Source: Myoxocephalus aenaeus (taxonomy: Eukaryota; Chordata; Actinopteri; Perciformes; Cottidae). From it: 64,000 nucleotides of DNA. A model generated the notes under the pieces. It had not been told where the DNA came from and made no database searches. It was given only the letters and a program-made list of their open reading frames with translations. Shown here piece by piece: positions 51,903 through 63,659 of the stretch (position 1 is the stretch's first letter; each line of letters begins with the position of its first letter). The stretch is from NCBI GenBank assembly GCA_038501785.1, contig JBAMJR010000070.1:1190501-1254500 (forward strand), read 5' to 3'. Made by a program: the position numbers and the translations under genes.

Positions 51903-52630
51903 CTTGTTGCTTTTAAGTAATTTAAATGTTTAATCACTTGTCAGAACACTTTAGAAGAACAGCGATTGGGGTTGAATTTAGCAGGACATGCGCTGACACA
52001 GGAACAAGAGTAGCAGCTGCTCTCTTGTGTAATGAACATGAACGGGCAGTTATTTTTTCACCAAAGATTAAGTGGCATCACATAAAAAGGCAATATAACG
52101 ACAGAGGGACTCTAAAGCCACCTTTGCGGTGTGCCAAGGGCTGCAGGGGTGGAGGAGCTTTTGTGTATAGCCGTCATGTATACATGTAGAGGTCATCGAA
52201 ACTCCAGTTTTTGCGATTTCTCCTACGATTATTATCACGAGTAACAACCGTCGGGTGCGATAACCATACCGTAAACGCGCTCATGCCATCTGAAGTGTGG
52301 AGCTGGCTCATATTGCTGGACTAAATTTGAGGAAAGTATTATATGATTATGGATTTGTGAATATGTATATGTTTACAACTGCTCTTGTATTATTCATTTA
52401 TTCAGTATTTGTACAGGTTTGTTTTTCTTTCCTTAGTTTTTTTCTTTTCCTGAATGGAGGCCTCGTGTTTTCACACATGCTCGCTAAGGTGAACAATCTC
52501 TTTCCCGGTCGGCGTCCTGAGGTTTGCTCTTAGGGAGCAACAACCATAACGTGCGCAACATGATCAGTGTACCAATGGGGTGGAAAAAAAAGGAGTGTAT
52601 GGAAATAAACCCACTTTTCTTTTTGCATTT
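51582..52630 (+). other. ube3c: ube3c 3' UTR with poly(A) signal
   Basis: Runs from the TGA at 51581 to a canonical AATAAA at 52604-52609, about 1.0 kb. It contains a (TG)n tract (51770-51796) and a 26-base T run (51872-51897). The end is inferred from the hexamer. Confidence 0.65.
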
Positions 52631-54604
52631 TCCTTCCATAAGTATCGTTTCTTGTTGCTTGTAATTTACAGTAATGACCTAGACATAAAACAGTGCTTTG
52701 TGGGAAAATCTCCTCCTGAGTTTTATGGCCTCTGACATATAATTAAAGAAACATCCAGTTAAGAAACACTGAGCAGAAGTATTCTGGCCTTGAGATGCAT
52801 TATCGGGCCGAGCACAAATTAAGATTGTGTGCGTTTGCCATAAATCTACCTGCCCTCTGATGCAGTACAGCCCAGTAAGATATCCATCCCTCTTTGGACC
52901 GAGTCCATCCCTCCATCCTCTCCTCCCTGCTGAAACAGCCAACTTTACTGCCCCCTCTTCTCCTCTCAGAGCCTGAACCCCTCGCATCCTCTGGGCCAGG
53001 GAACTCAAAGTGATAATTGGGTCTTAAAAACCAGACTTGTCATTGAAATGAGGGATTCATCTCAATTACTATGAGATTTATTTAAGACTATTACCGTGTG
53101 ATGGATTATAACTGACAAAGTTAATGCAGGGTGTTATGAATCATCCTCAGTGCGTAATATACTTTAGCTTTCTCGTAGGCCTTTTAAGAGCTAATTGAAG
53201 CTTTTAGGCTTGTTTATCTTGCTGCAGAGCAAGGAAACATCAAACATCACTTGAGGGTGATTGTGGATTGTAGCCTACTTTGCACAATATTATTCCAAAA
53301 GTGCCATCAACTGAGCATGCCTGGAATGTGAGCATTAAACCAGGCGGGTGTGTGCCCAACATGGAGGCATATCTGACAAGTTAATCATACCCGATTCAGT
53401 CTTAAATGACCAAGTAACAAATCACGAAGCAGAATGACAGTCATAGCTGCAGATAGTGCATCCAAGAGAATCATGTGCCCTTTTTAGCTTATTTGTTATA
53501 ACAGAGCACCATCTGGTGGTCAACCAGTGATACTGCACGAAGAACATTTTCAACATTTATATTTTTGTACATCTGCGGGACAGCTAATGTAAAATCAGGC
53601 ACGTTCTTCTGCCTTATAATAAATTAAATGGGGCAAACTACAGCGCATTGGGCCGCCGACCCCCTGGGAACATTTCAAAGACGCATCATTAATACACTTT
53701 GGCCGCCTGGTTGCAGCAGAAAGGACAATAAATTCTTATTGCCTTGAACCTCTCTGGGCATGTTTCCATATTCATAAAGCACAAGCGTGGGTTCATTCAT
53801 TTGGCATATAGCAGCACATTAGGACAGCTTTGTGTGTGTGACGGTGCAGCGGTATGAGTGTGCGCTCTGCCTGTCCAGACATGAACAGGGAGTGGGCCAA
53901 CCTTATTCCTGGGTTTCAACAATTTGCATGCAAGCAGCAGCCTAGTCTTCATTAGTTGTGCTGCTTTACAGTTTACATTCAATAATTATCATAGTTTGTC
54001 TTTTAACCTTCTGCATTTATCAATGTATGAGGTAAATTGCAGCCTGCAGTCATAATTATCAAAGAAAAGCATACAAAAGTCTATTTGAATACGTTTGGAG
54101 AAAGCTATCGACTGCATGATAAAAAATGACCTGTGCATGTTATCTATTGCTGTGATTCCTCCTGCTCAATGAGTCTAATTAGATACTGACTGGCCATAAT
54201 GTCTAGTATAATTAATAGCAATCTGTCATTTTCATTGGGTCTTCCTTTGCTGGCAAGAGCTCCAGTCGTCTTTAACGGCAAGAACGACCTTCCTTTTCCA
54301 TTTAAAATCAATGCCAGTCTGTATAATTTCAGCCTCAATTCGGTTCAAAACTGCAATAACCTGCACTGCTGCATTCTGTTTCTTTGGGTTATTATAAGTT
54401 CATCCAACTGATTTAATTTATTTAGATTTTTTACCCAGATCTTCTGTGTCCTGCCCAGTTTTTTGAGCTGTAACATAAAAATATGGAAGCTCACATCAAT
54501 ACAGGCATCAATGGTGCATCCACGCAACTTACTTTGCCTTGTTGGACCTCTTCTGCGTGGGCAGCTTCATTGAGACATCTCTCTGACTCTCTTGACATGA
54601 TAAT

Positions 54605-54990
54605 TCTAATGGTCATTTATATAACACCTTTCTAAATCAGCGATCACAAATTGCAGTGCAGCAGCAAAATCAAATGGCAAGGATAAATAAAAAAAATAGT
54701 ATTAAAATAGTATTATATATGCGTACACACATGCACAAAGGCACACGCTAGTGAGTTAAATGTCAGTCGTGCTGTAAAAGACACAGATTTAGCCAAGTTT
54801 AAATTCCTATTTCCTAGTTGTGGTGCCAAACAGATGACAAAGGTTCTGGCCCCTTCAACACTGAAACGTATGGTAACAGCCAACAGGTTCCTGCCTGGGG
54901 GTATCCCACTGCTCTGAGGTATAGCGTGCAATTAAAGAGATATAATCTGGGGCCAGGTCGTAAATGTTATAAAAGTAATAAGTAGGAACA
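54605..54990. repeat. Interspersed repeat copy
   Basis: Contains atttatataacacctttcta near its start, then tagccaagtttaaattccta, gacaaaggttctggcccctt, caacaggttcctgcctgggg and aatctggggccaggtcgtaa. This ordered set of phrases belongs to a common dispersed repeat of spiny-rayed fish. Probably retrotransposon-derived; family not named with certainty. Confidence 0.6.
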
Positions 54991-56139
54991 CCTGTGCAGG
55001 AGTACAGAACATTTAAAAGTTGCACATAAACCCTCTGGAACTGGAGTCTGTGTCATGTTAGTATCTCACAGTTTTAATCTTCAGCCCAAACTATGAGATC
55101 TGATTATGAGAGAGAATTTCACAGCAGACATTTTTTTTTGGTGTCAGTGTGAAAATCTCAAGCGTAACATCTTATTAATGGCGACTCTTCTTCATTCAAG
55201 TGTCCCAGTGAGCCAGCATATAACATTAAGGCCCTTGGAGCTGTAAGCCTTAATGAAAATAAGCCATTGTTAGTTTTAGTAATAGCTAAATGTGCTTTTT
55301 CATACTTTAATGTGTCAAAATGGAGAAAAAGGTAGGTGGAGTACTAAAATAGTTTCCCCCAAGATATAGAAACCTATTTCCTATCTATTCATATGGTTCC
55401 CTCTTTAGGGAGGGATTGTCTTCCACAGTATTTTCCAAGCTAGTAATCACAATAGTCCTAGGTCACCTGTTTTGCACGCGCTACACGACAGATGGCGCCG
55501 GAAGCCTGGTCTTGGTTCCTGCACCTGCAATGGGCAGAAGCTCCGATAATTACCGTAAAACAATGTTTGGGGACTTTTTAATGAATATCCGAGGTGCAGG
55601 ACAGGCTCGTATCTCAGTTCATGTTCAATGCACACGTGGACAGTAAAGACAGTCATCTGTTTGCTGGGCCTGTTGAGTGTCATCATGGACGCGTGAGCAG
55701 TGCGCAGGGTCAGCGACACGGCGCTGCTGGCGACAGTCGACACTCAAAGGCGTGGTGCTTTCAAGTGCCCTTTAGGCAATACAATACAATACATAAATAA
55801 ATATATATATATATATATATAACTTAATAAGATCCTGTGCTTTCAATCCTCATGTGTTAAATGTACAAAATGTATCTACTTAAGAATGAAGTTAATGAGA
55901 CCATTTCCCTTTTATTTTGCTCTCCATTGCAAGAGCACAACAGCAGCAACATATCATCTGAAAGTAGATCATTTGTTTATGCAATCAAATTATCTAATGA
56001 TATTAACTTATTAAAATATGATTTGCAGCTGTATCTTCCCTGAGGTACAGAGGTATTCATACAAGAATGTTCCCCTGAGCCTCATTTCACTGTCGCCCCA
56101 GCCTCACCAGCCATTGGACAAGAGAAGATTTCAGCTACA

Positions 56140-56233
56140 AGAGTTCTTCTAAAATACTCTAGAGTGCAACGTTAGAGTTCTAGAATACTTGATTTGCAAC
56201 ACTAGAGTTCTAGAATACTTTGAGTGCAACATT
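56140..56233. repeat. Three-copy 30-34 bp tandem repeat
   Basis: Copies at 56140-56173, 56174-56203 and 56204-56233 share AGAGTTCTAGAATACTT followed by a TGCAAC-containing tail. The second and third copies are nearly identical; the first is more diverged. A partial AGAG start follows. It lies about 0.6 kb upstream of the presumed dnajb6 first exon. Confidence 0.9.
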
Positions 56234-56739
56234 AGAGATTTTTCCGGATGCTTTGTCTTCACTGGTGCTGTAATAGTTATACTAATGCGGTTAGTTAGAT
56301 ATTTAAGCAATGTGATTGTATGTTTTTTTCCCACTTTAGTTCTCATTGGTAATTGTAAATGACTTACAGTATCTCCCAAGTGAGCTTCACAGTTTTGAAC
56401 ATTTGGCTTCTTCTTCACTTGTATTTACAATGTGCCTCTCAGTCACCCATCCATAGAGACACTGATGGCAGGAAAGCAACCACTTAAGACCCTAAACAGT
56501 CAGGAGTAGTTTGATTGTTGGGGTGTTGAACCACCAACCCCCCTGAGCCGCACCACGGAGCTTACCGTTTCGTTTTTTAGTTATGCATTAGTGGCTTGTA
56601 TTACCAAATATATTGGCATGTAATCAAACTGCAATATCGACAAGCCGTCGGACAGACTTTGTGCATCCATGTGGCAGTTCCGATATCCGACAGCACTTGA
56701 AAGCAGCAGTACCATAGTGGGCTAGTCGATAACAATTCC

Positions 56740-56854
56740 TGCTGCTACACCACCAGCAACCAGCGGCTGCATTTACGGAGCCGTACTCCGGAGAAGACGA
56801 GGGGAATAGCGACAAAAGAGAGCCCCCCTGAGCAGACACGTCTTTTTTAAACAG
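56740..56854 (+). other. dnajb6: Probable non-coding first exon of dnajb6
   Basis: A GC-richer stretch ends in tttaaacag followed by a strong gtaagc donor at 56855. The first dnajb6 coding exon (62091-62215) begins after an acceptor, so an upstream 5' UTR exon must exist, and this is the best candidate. Its 5' limit is unknown. No clear TATA box. Confidence 0.4.
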
Positions 56855-57044
56855 GTAAGCCCTCCTTCGAGAGATGTAAGCGGTGTAAGGTGTGCGTCGA
56901 GGCGGCTCGACTTTGCTAAGATATCTGTAACGTTCCCGTCTCCTGTCGCAGAGACCCCCAGTAACGCGACATGTAACGCTACATGTGGGGATGCTCTGGT
57001 GTCGCAACCTGATGTCCCTCCGCTATCGTCGGCATCATGAATTA

Positions 57045-57048
<4 letters not shown>

Positions 57049-57102
<54 letters not shown>
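57049..57102. repeat. (TA)n microsatellite
   Basis: A 54-bp TA run followed by degenerate TA/CA repeats, in the presumed first intron of dnajb6. Confidence 0.98.
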
Positions 57103-57110
<8 letters not shown>

Positions 57111-57639
57111 GCAATATATACACATATATGTCATTATAACACGGTTGCAGTTGTCAGTTTGAGGACAGACTGGAGGAAATCCCGCTCATGTTAAGTTAAG
57201 GTTGCCTAAAACATAACAAATGAGTGCAGCTCGCTGCTTTCCTTGACTTTAGCCATATGAACCCAAACAAGTGATAACTCAGCAACAGATATCTGTCACA
57301 TTGTGATAATTATGAGAACGTGTGCATCTGTTGGAAAGGATAATATATAAATATAGGGCTGTATTTCTGTCTCCAGTTGGTTCAAACGTAACGCTAGCTA
57401 CTTGGGGAAGAAGGTCTGGCAATATGAGACTAACGTTACCAGTCTAATAGTAAAGTTCCGATTATTTTTAGAGGTGTTTTCACATGTTATGCAACGTATT
57501 TGGTATTCTGTTATATCCTCATGCTTTTCAGTCAATACATCTCGAAACCTGTCATTCGGCTGAGAGTCTTTCTTTTAATCTGATCGGTGGTTCCCACACA
57601 GTGGTGTCTGATTTGCCTGTTGATGGTAGCTTTGAATAT

Positions 57640-57669
57640 GCAAACTTCTGGAAGCTTCCAGAAGTTTGC
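57640..57669. promoter_or_regulatory. Perfect 30-bp palindrome containing a heat-shock element
   Basis: The half-site GCAAACTTCTGGAAG is followed at once by its exact reverse complement. Inside, TTC (57646-57648), GAA (57651-57653), TTC (57656-57658) and GAA (57661-57663) are spaced exactly five bases apart. That is a perfect four-unit heat-shock-factor site. Outer units (CAA at 57641-57643 and TTG at 57666-57668) are one-base misses. It lies in the presumed first intron of dnajb6, a heat-shock-protein gene, about 0.8 kb after the presumed first exon. Confidence 0.75.
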
Positions 57670-57782
57670 CTCTTCCTTGAAGTAAGCTAGAGGAAGTAGT
57701 TCAAGGAGTAAGTTCAACACGTGAGGTACTATATTTGCAAGTGTAATAGAATACAGACAAATAACAGATTTGACTGCATTTA

Positions 57783-58025
57783 ACATTACATTACATTACA
57801 TGTCATTTAGCTGACGCTTTTATCCAAAGCGACTTACAATAGTGCATTCAATCATGAGTACAAACTCAGAACAACAAGAATCAATAATCACTAAAGTACA
57901 GTTTCTTCAATAGAGTTAAATTACAGAAAATTACAAAAGTGCTATCAATAAGAGACATCAAAGTGCTACTAGAGTGCTAGTACAGTGCTACCTTCCTTAT
58001 TCAAGGTGTAGTTGAAAGAGATCAT
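57783..58025 (+). repeat. Fish interspersed repeat with (ACATT)n head
   Basis: Starts with an (ACATT)n run, then catttagctgacgcttttat and ccaaagcgacttacaatagt, a phrase found in very many fish genomes. The later part, ttcaaggtgtagttgaaaga, also fits the same repeat. Truncated, non-coding. Confidence 0.7.
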
Positions 58026-58029
58026 TTGA

Positions 58030-61000
58030 GATTTCATCATTTGAGATTGTTTACAGGCTGATTAACTGTAAACAACATCTACATTTCCTGGTGTGTGTGT
58101 AAATAGAGACGAGCAAACCTCACATATATGAGGCCATGAGGCCAAAACAGATCAATTTATCGATTAGTCATCGATTGGCACCGAATTGATTGTCATTATT
58201 TTTAGGTAATCTTAAATTGTGATTTGTGTTAGGGGCAGTTTTAACGGATGCGCACAGCCTGTTATGTCCGTTGCTCTTATCTTGTTAATGCCAGATTTGT
58301 AGTGGTGTGAGAGAGTTCTTGGACACTGAGGGACCTGCTCCAGCTGCCTTTTTGTTGATTGCAATCACAGTGAGGGGCGACTCTGACAGATTTGTAACAG
58401 TATGACAAAACAGAAACCGAAATACTGAAGTCTAATCAGAGATTTTAATCAAGAGATAAAACCTAGAGTTTATTTGCCAGTAATTAACTATGGAGTTGCG
58501 TGCAGACGGAAATTGGAAACGCATTTACAACAGTGATGTGCCCTTTAACATGATGATGGTCGTCACTGTTATGGAAATGTTGTTGGCCTCCAATCCTGAT
58601 CTGTATCCTATTATATTGAGTTTCTGGTTACTGAGTCTGATCCAATATTGGTTTTAATTATACATTTCTTAATTGTCTCTTGAGTAATACAGCCAGGCAC
58701 ACTTGAACCTCGTTCAAGTCAATAAAGCATCTTGGATAAAGACTTGATAGCTGCTGGATAGCTCTGCATTAAGAAACATCACATCTCTTCTTTAACAGTG
58801 TAATATATTTTGCTCGGGGAATAGCGTTTTGTATGATAGATGTGGTGTGTCAGTTCAGATCTATTGTGACAGGGAGGTTTGGACAGCCTCTAAATACTGA
58901 AATTCAAATGGAGATACTACTTCTTTTCAAAGCCAGCTGGGGGATGTAGTCCCTCCTGGAAGTCCTGAAGGCCGTCGTCCTCATACACCACAAAGAGAAG
59001 GGCGTGGGTTTGAGATCCTCACAAGTTACCCAACCCTAACCCTGTCATGGTTTCTCTTGCCTTCACTGTGAGCTCCAAATGGTACTTCGAGCTGAGGGTT
59101 TTATTTCAACCAGCTCTTAAACTACAACAGACAAAGGCCCTTGTACAACCATTACAGTGATTGATAATTACTGTAACTGCCTTTTTACAATTTACTTTAA
59201 TGAGAAAGTCTCTAAATGTCAACATATTAACGGGAACAGCTTTTCCCCACAAGTCAATATACAGCAAAAACAATAATGAAATGATTTTGTTATGGACTGA
59301 TCAGGGATTCCCGCACAGTACAAAATCATTGCCAAATTAATGGCAAAATAGGCAAACACTGCTTTTCCATCTGTTTATCTTTGATTACCCTCTAATTAAC
59401 CAGAATTTAAAAGGCCTTAACTTTATTATTCATTTGCCTCCTTCTAGGGCTTTTTTTCATTAAGAAATAACATACTAATGGACTCCTTCTGCTGTGATCT
59501 GATTAAGTTTGATAAGCACTCCCTCTGGTTCCCTGAGTCACCACGGGGATAGACTGACCCACATCTGTTGCTCACGCTGAGGCATAGTTCACAGGAATGG
59601 AGCAGGAATCCATCAGATCTGGGTTAGCAGCTGTAATGCTACCACAAGGCATTAATCTGCACGTACATGCATGGATACTCACACTCCACAGAACCGTGAG
59701 TAACCACATCTCTAGCGGGCACTGGTGTCCATTAACTCCCCACTGCTGCAGGGGAACTGGTGGCAGGTGAGTGGGTCAGTAATGGCTGAAGTGAGGGGGA
59801 GAAAATAACATCCATTTAATATGACGAGTCAGGACATTCGGTCTGTTTTTAGAGGAAAACCCGGAGGAAAGCAATTACTTTCTGGGTCATAACTCTTCAT
59901 ATTTAGATTATGGTCTACACTAGGCTGTGGAGATGGAAAGGAGGTCATTCTAACAGTTAGGATTAGATGGGTTTTAAATCAGTAAATGCGGGGATTCAAC
60001 AGAAAAAGAAAAAGTGTCAGAGGGGGATTTGGAGTTGTGAAAGAGAGGAGTGAAGTGCCTGTGCCATGTCTCAAACAGGAGTCCCTTACTGGCACTGCCA
60101 TGTGCCAAGCGCCCCCAACCCCCCACATGCTCACAACACACACACAAACACAATCTAACTGCAAAGGCCACAGGTTATAAATAGCAAACAAACAGGACAC
60201 AGTGGACTCCCTGTGCAAGTGGTCCTCACTGGTTTGTTTACCATTTTTAGTGCGATAGCGCAGATATCTCCGGATGATCAATGGTCCACTGTGGTTTTTC
60301 TTGGCATTTGTCCTCATTGTTTTAGTCGGACTGTTGCAATATGTTGCATGATTTTTGACTGTCTGTGAAAGACAAATATGTGCCGAGTTGTTGGATTATT
60401 GTATTTGGGTGTGGATGGGAGCCCAGAAGGTCTATTTAAGTGCAACTTTGGGTGTGATTTACCAGGTTTGTGGCCTTTTTGTTTTAAGTTAAGTGAAATA
60501 TGATTTTTGCAGGTAAAAAAACACACAGAGATAAACTGTGAATCTATGTAGCTTTAATCTGGGAGAAGAAACAGATCTGGCAGAAGAACCTGAAAACCAG
60601 AGCCTGGCTAGGATAGGCGTTGACAGACAACTTTGTCCCACCCACAACAAAACATATGGCATATTAACCAACGATTATAAAAACCTGCTCCTCATGTGTG
60701 AGAGAGAATTTGTTTAATCCTGTTTGAATTGGAGCATGAATAACACATGTGATTTTTCTCAAGTCAAGACAATGGCAGTTTGTTGAAGTAACATTTAGTT
60801 GTGTGTGTGAAACCCCTCAGTGAACTACATCTCTCGTCTCACTGTTAACTACCGTGCATATTTTTTTCTTGAAATAAGGTCCCTTGGTGGTCAACTGGAA
60901 TGGGATACTTTGCCTCTCTATTTGGCGTTATTTTTGGCTCAATGTGTTGTACATTTATAGTGGGACGACTGCGCCGTGAATGACCATAGGTTGACACAGA

Positions 61001-62090
61001 TGGTCAAGCCCATAAAAGGGGTCTTAGTGATTCATGTGATGGTTACAAGAAGGATAATGTGGGGTTGCTGTTCTGTAAACTCCTCCAGATACAATACAGG
61101 ACAGGAGAAAACCGCTAACGTAACTCTCATCTCTTGATATCATCCAATTGGTGAATACTTAAAAAAAAAAAGAAAGCTAAAAGCAAATTTGTATCCCCAC
61201 AACTAGTCTGCTCTGATAATGTGCTCCCTCGCCTCGGGTGTGAAGTCGAGAGCTGGCTGGCTGGACATCCGAGTGATTGCAGCTTACGTTATCGGGGGAG
61301 GTTTAGGTAGCCGTTGACATTTTGGCAACTGTATTGGTCATGTGGTCCTTATCATCTTCGTCTCTGTGGCCTCTTTCTACATTAGAGAGGGAATTCTGCT
61401 GAAATGTTTTACACCAGGGTCAACTATCTGCTACTTTGAGTAGTCTGATATATTTTCGTATCTACCTCAAGCTCAAGAACTCCTCCGTACGTTGGCAACA
61501 ATTGTTATAATATTCCGAGCCAACTATGTACAAAGAGCAGAAGAGATTGTGAGCGAGCGACTTTGATGACGATGTGTTGGTGCAGGTTACCCTCTCTGTG
61601 TTGTAGAATTACCCAAAAATTTGAAATCTGGGCCTAAAACAAGAAGACCTGACTATCTTCTGACATTTCTTCATCAGACGTGTTCTGTCTTGTCTTTTAG
61701 AGGCTAAGCTTCATAACTTCAACATTAGGTCATGTATTAAGAAATGCTTCATGTTCTTTATGGCTATATCCAAAACATTGATTCACATTTTCTCTCCTAC
61801 AGCCTGAGGGTGAGGGATGATCACCTGCTTATTATGTAATTTTTCTGGGCTTGTATTAGCTAAGCTGTCCTCCTCTCTGCAGCTCTATTTCAGTGGAGTT
61901 GATTACATTGTTGGGTATTGCCACCCTGTTTAATGCCGTTGCCCCCTCCCGCCCCTTTTACAAATTGACCCCTCTTGTCTGGAAGGGGGATATCTCGCCC
62001 GTCACACATGGCCACGCTTCAGTCTCAGTTTGTTGGGCTTTATCTGTCCAAGCAAACATGTCTTAACAGAACTTAACTGTCTTTCCACAG
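58030..62090 (+). other. dnajb6: Presumed first intron of dnajb6 (remainder)
   Basis: About 4 kb with no recognised exon. A degenerate stretch near 58930-59010 may be an old retrotransposon piece, but I cannot support it. Short open frames around 59974-60317 have no recognisable domain. The acceptor for the coding exon is ctttccacag, ending at 62090. Confidence 0.45.
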
Positions 62091-62215
62091 AGGCCGCCAC
62101 AAAGAGGACACTCGCATAGGACAGGACTAGAAACCCGCACAGACGGCGCCATGCTGGAATACTACCAGACATTAGGAGTCCAGAAAAATGCATCGCAAGA
62201 CGACATCAAAAAAGC
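62091..62215 (+). CDS. dnajb6: DNAJB6 (Hsp40 co-chaperone), first coding exon; gene continues past right edge
   Basis: The exon begins after ctttccacag; 62091-62150 is 5' UTR and the ATG is at 62151 in a good context (gcgccATG). It encodes MLEYYQTLGVQKNASQDDIK then KA, and stops in mid-codon before gtaagt at 62216. This is the start of a J domain (helix I and the start of helix II), close to the human DNAJB6 start [20 protein letters not shown]. The HPD-containing part is on the next exon, not in this window. DNAJB6 is a class B J-protein that stimulates Hsp70 and suppresses aggregation of polyglutamine proteins through its Ser/Thr-rich region. Position next to UBE3C matches human 7q36.3. J-domain starts are similar among DNAJB2/6/8, so synteny decides the name. 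Whether it is the a or b teleost copy is not resolved. Confidence 0.9.
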
Positions 62216-62879
62216 GTAAGTGCCCCCGAGTATTTTTCTGCTCCATTTTCCCCCAGTATTGTTGGTAAATGTGGCCCACTCTGAAGGGTGTAATAGGTTA
62301 ATTATAGCCCCCTCTAGCTGTCTAAACTGACACAAGGAGAGAGAGAGCAGAGAGGCTGCAATGCAGAAAGTTTCCACTCTTCTTCCTGTAACCTTGCCGC
62401 TGTCAAATACCTTCCCCCTACACTCACAGACACACCACACGCAGAACAGGCCCGCTTCTGTTAATCACTTCCTCACAGGTTTCTCACAAACACCTTTTTT
62501 GTTTTGACAAGTGAAGGGTTTCCTATGAATTTAATTGAAATGTTAAATAAGCCTGTTTTGAAATTAGCCACGTGCTCCAGGCGGAAATAATCAGTTATTT
62601 TCGATAATGCAGCAAATCAATAGGTGGCATAAAAGCATGTGAGAAAGGATGAAGCTATTGGACATCAAATCAACCGGTGCATCCAATTTGCCAAGCATAG
62701 AAAGATAGCGAACGCTGAGTGCCATGCTATCTCTGGTCTCCAATAATTGAGTGCATAAAGTCAAACGTTATCTCCACTGACACCAATCAATAAGTCATAT
62801 CTTTAGCCTGTGACCCCGGCTCTCTCCCCTGGATCTCTGATTGCAGAATTTGGTTCTAGGGGACGGCAATGTCAGTCCA

Positions 62880-63195
62880 CCGCTTCTCTCCAGACTGAAT
62901 ACAATACATCAACAACTCTTGGATTGATCGCCATGAAATTTGGTACAGAAATTCATGGTGCCCAGAAGACAAAGCCAGATTAAATTGGTAATCTTCTGAC
63001 ATTTCCTATAGCGCCACCAGCAGGTTGACTTCATTGGTTTTAAGTGAAATGTCTCGACAACTATTGAATGGATTGTCATGGACATGAACGTCGGTACCGA
63101 ATTCCACCTCAGGATGAATCGTAATAACTTTGGTGATCCCTTAACGTTTCGTCTATTCATTCAGCTCAAATCAACCGCTGGGCCTAGTTGTTGAT
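62880..63195 (+). repeat. Interspersed repeat common in percomorph fish
   Basis: Contains attgatcgccatgaaatttg, tagcgccaccagcaggttga, actattgaatggattgtcat, and ataactttggtgatccctta. This ordered set belongs to a very abundant dispersed repeat. A second, older copy lies at 13071-13245 in the opposite orientation. Non-coding; its class (LINE end or DNA element) is not asserted. Confidence 0.7.
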
Positions 63196-63616
63196 GTCAC
63201 ATTGGATTTATCGTAATTATTACTATTTTTCAATTTGAATAGTGTTCACGTCGTCAACTTCTAATTGCAAATGGGGAAATGTTTTTGAAAGCTTCATTTT
63301 ATCCCACTTACTAATACGGAGGTGCCTGGGGGGGAAAAAAAAGAAATAGTAGTGAGTGACCTCATATCATTGATTGACGGGATGATCGACAATTGACTTA
63401 CTGTCAGATGTTACAACAGGGATCTCTGGTATCTGCGCCCTACTGTGCATTTAGAGACGTGTCTGGTGAAGCGACATGTAAGCCCGCCGAGCCCCGGCAA
63501 TCGGCACACGCAACGAGTGAATTTTAAATAAATTGGTCGACATGAAAATGGAAATGACCACCCAGTAACACTGCTTTCAGAGCAAGAGAATGTCTGCTGT
63601 CGCTTTTTACTAGTGA

Positions 63617-63659
63617 ACATACATACATACATACATACATACATACATACATACATACA
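63617..63659. repeat. (ACAT)n microsatellite
   Basis: A 43-bp run of about 11 tetranucleotide units in the dnajb6 intron. Confidence 0.98.

Larger units (their letters stand above)
52631..56620. other. Intergenic DNA between ube3c and dnajb6
   Basis: No recognised gene. An enhancer-like low-repeat stretch lies at about 52690-53180, an interspersed repeat at 54605-54990, an (AT)n tract at 55799-55820, and a three-copy 30-bp repeat at 56140-56233. Short open frames here (60-110 codons) lack any recognisable domain. Confidence 0.5.

Noticed and set aside
58920..59040. Possible LINE coding fragment (gggggatgtagtccctcctg)
   Set aside because: Only one short phrase resembles a known fish retrotransposon; flanks do not support it.
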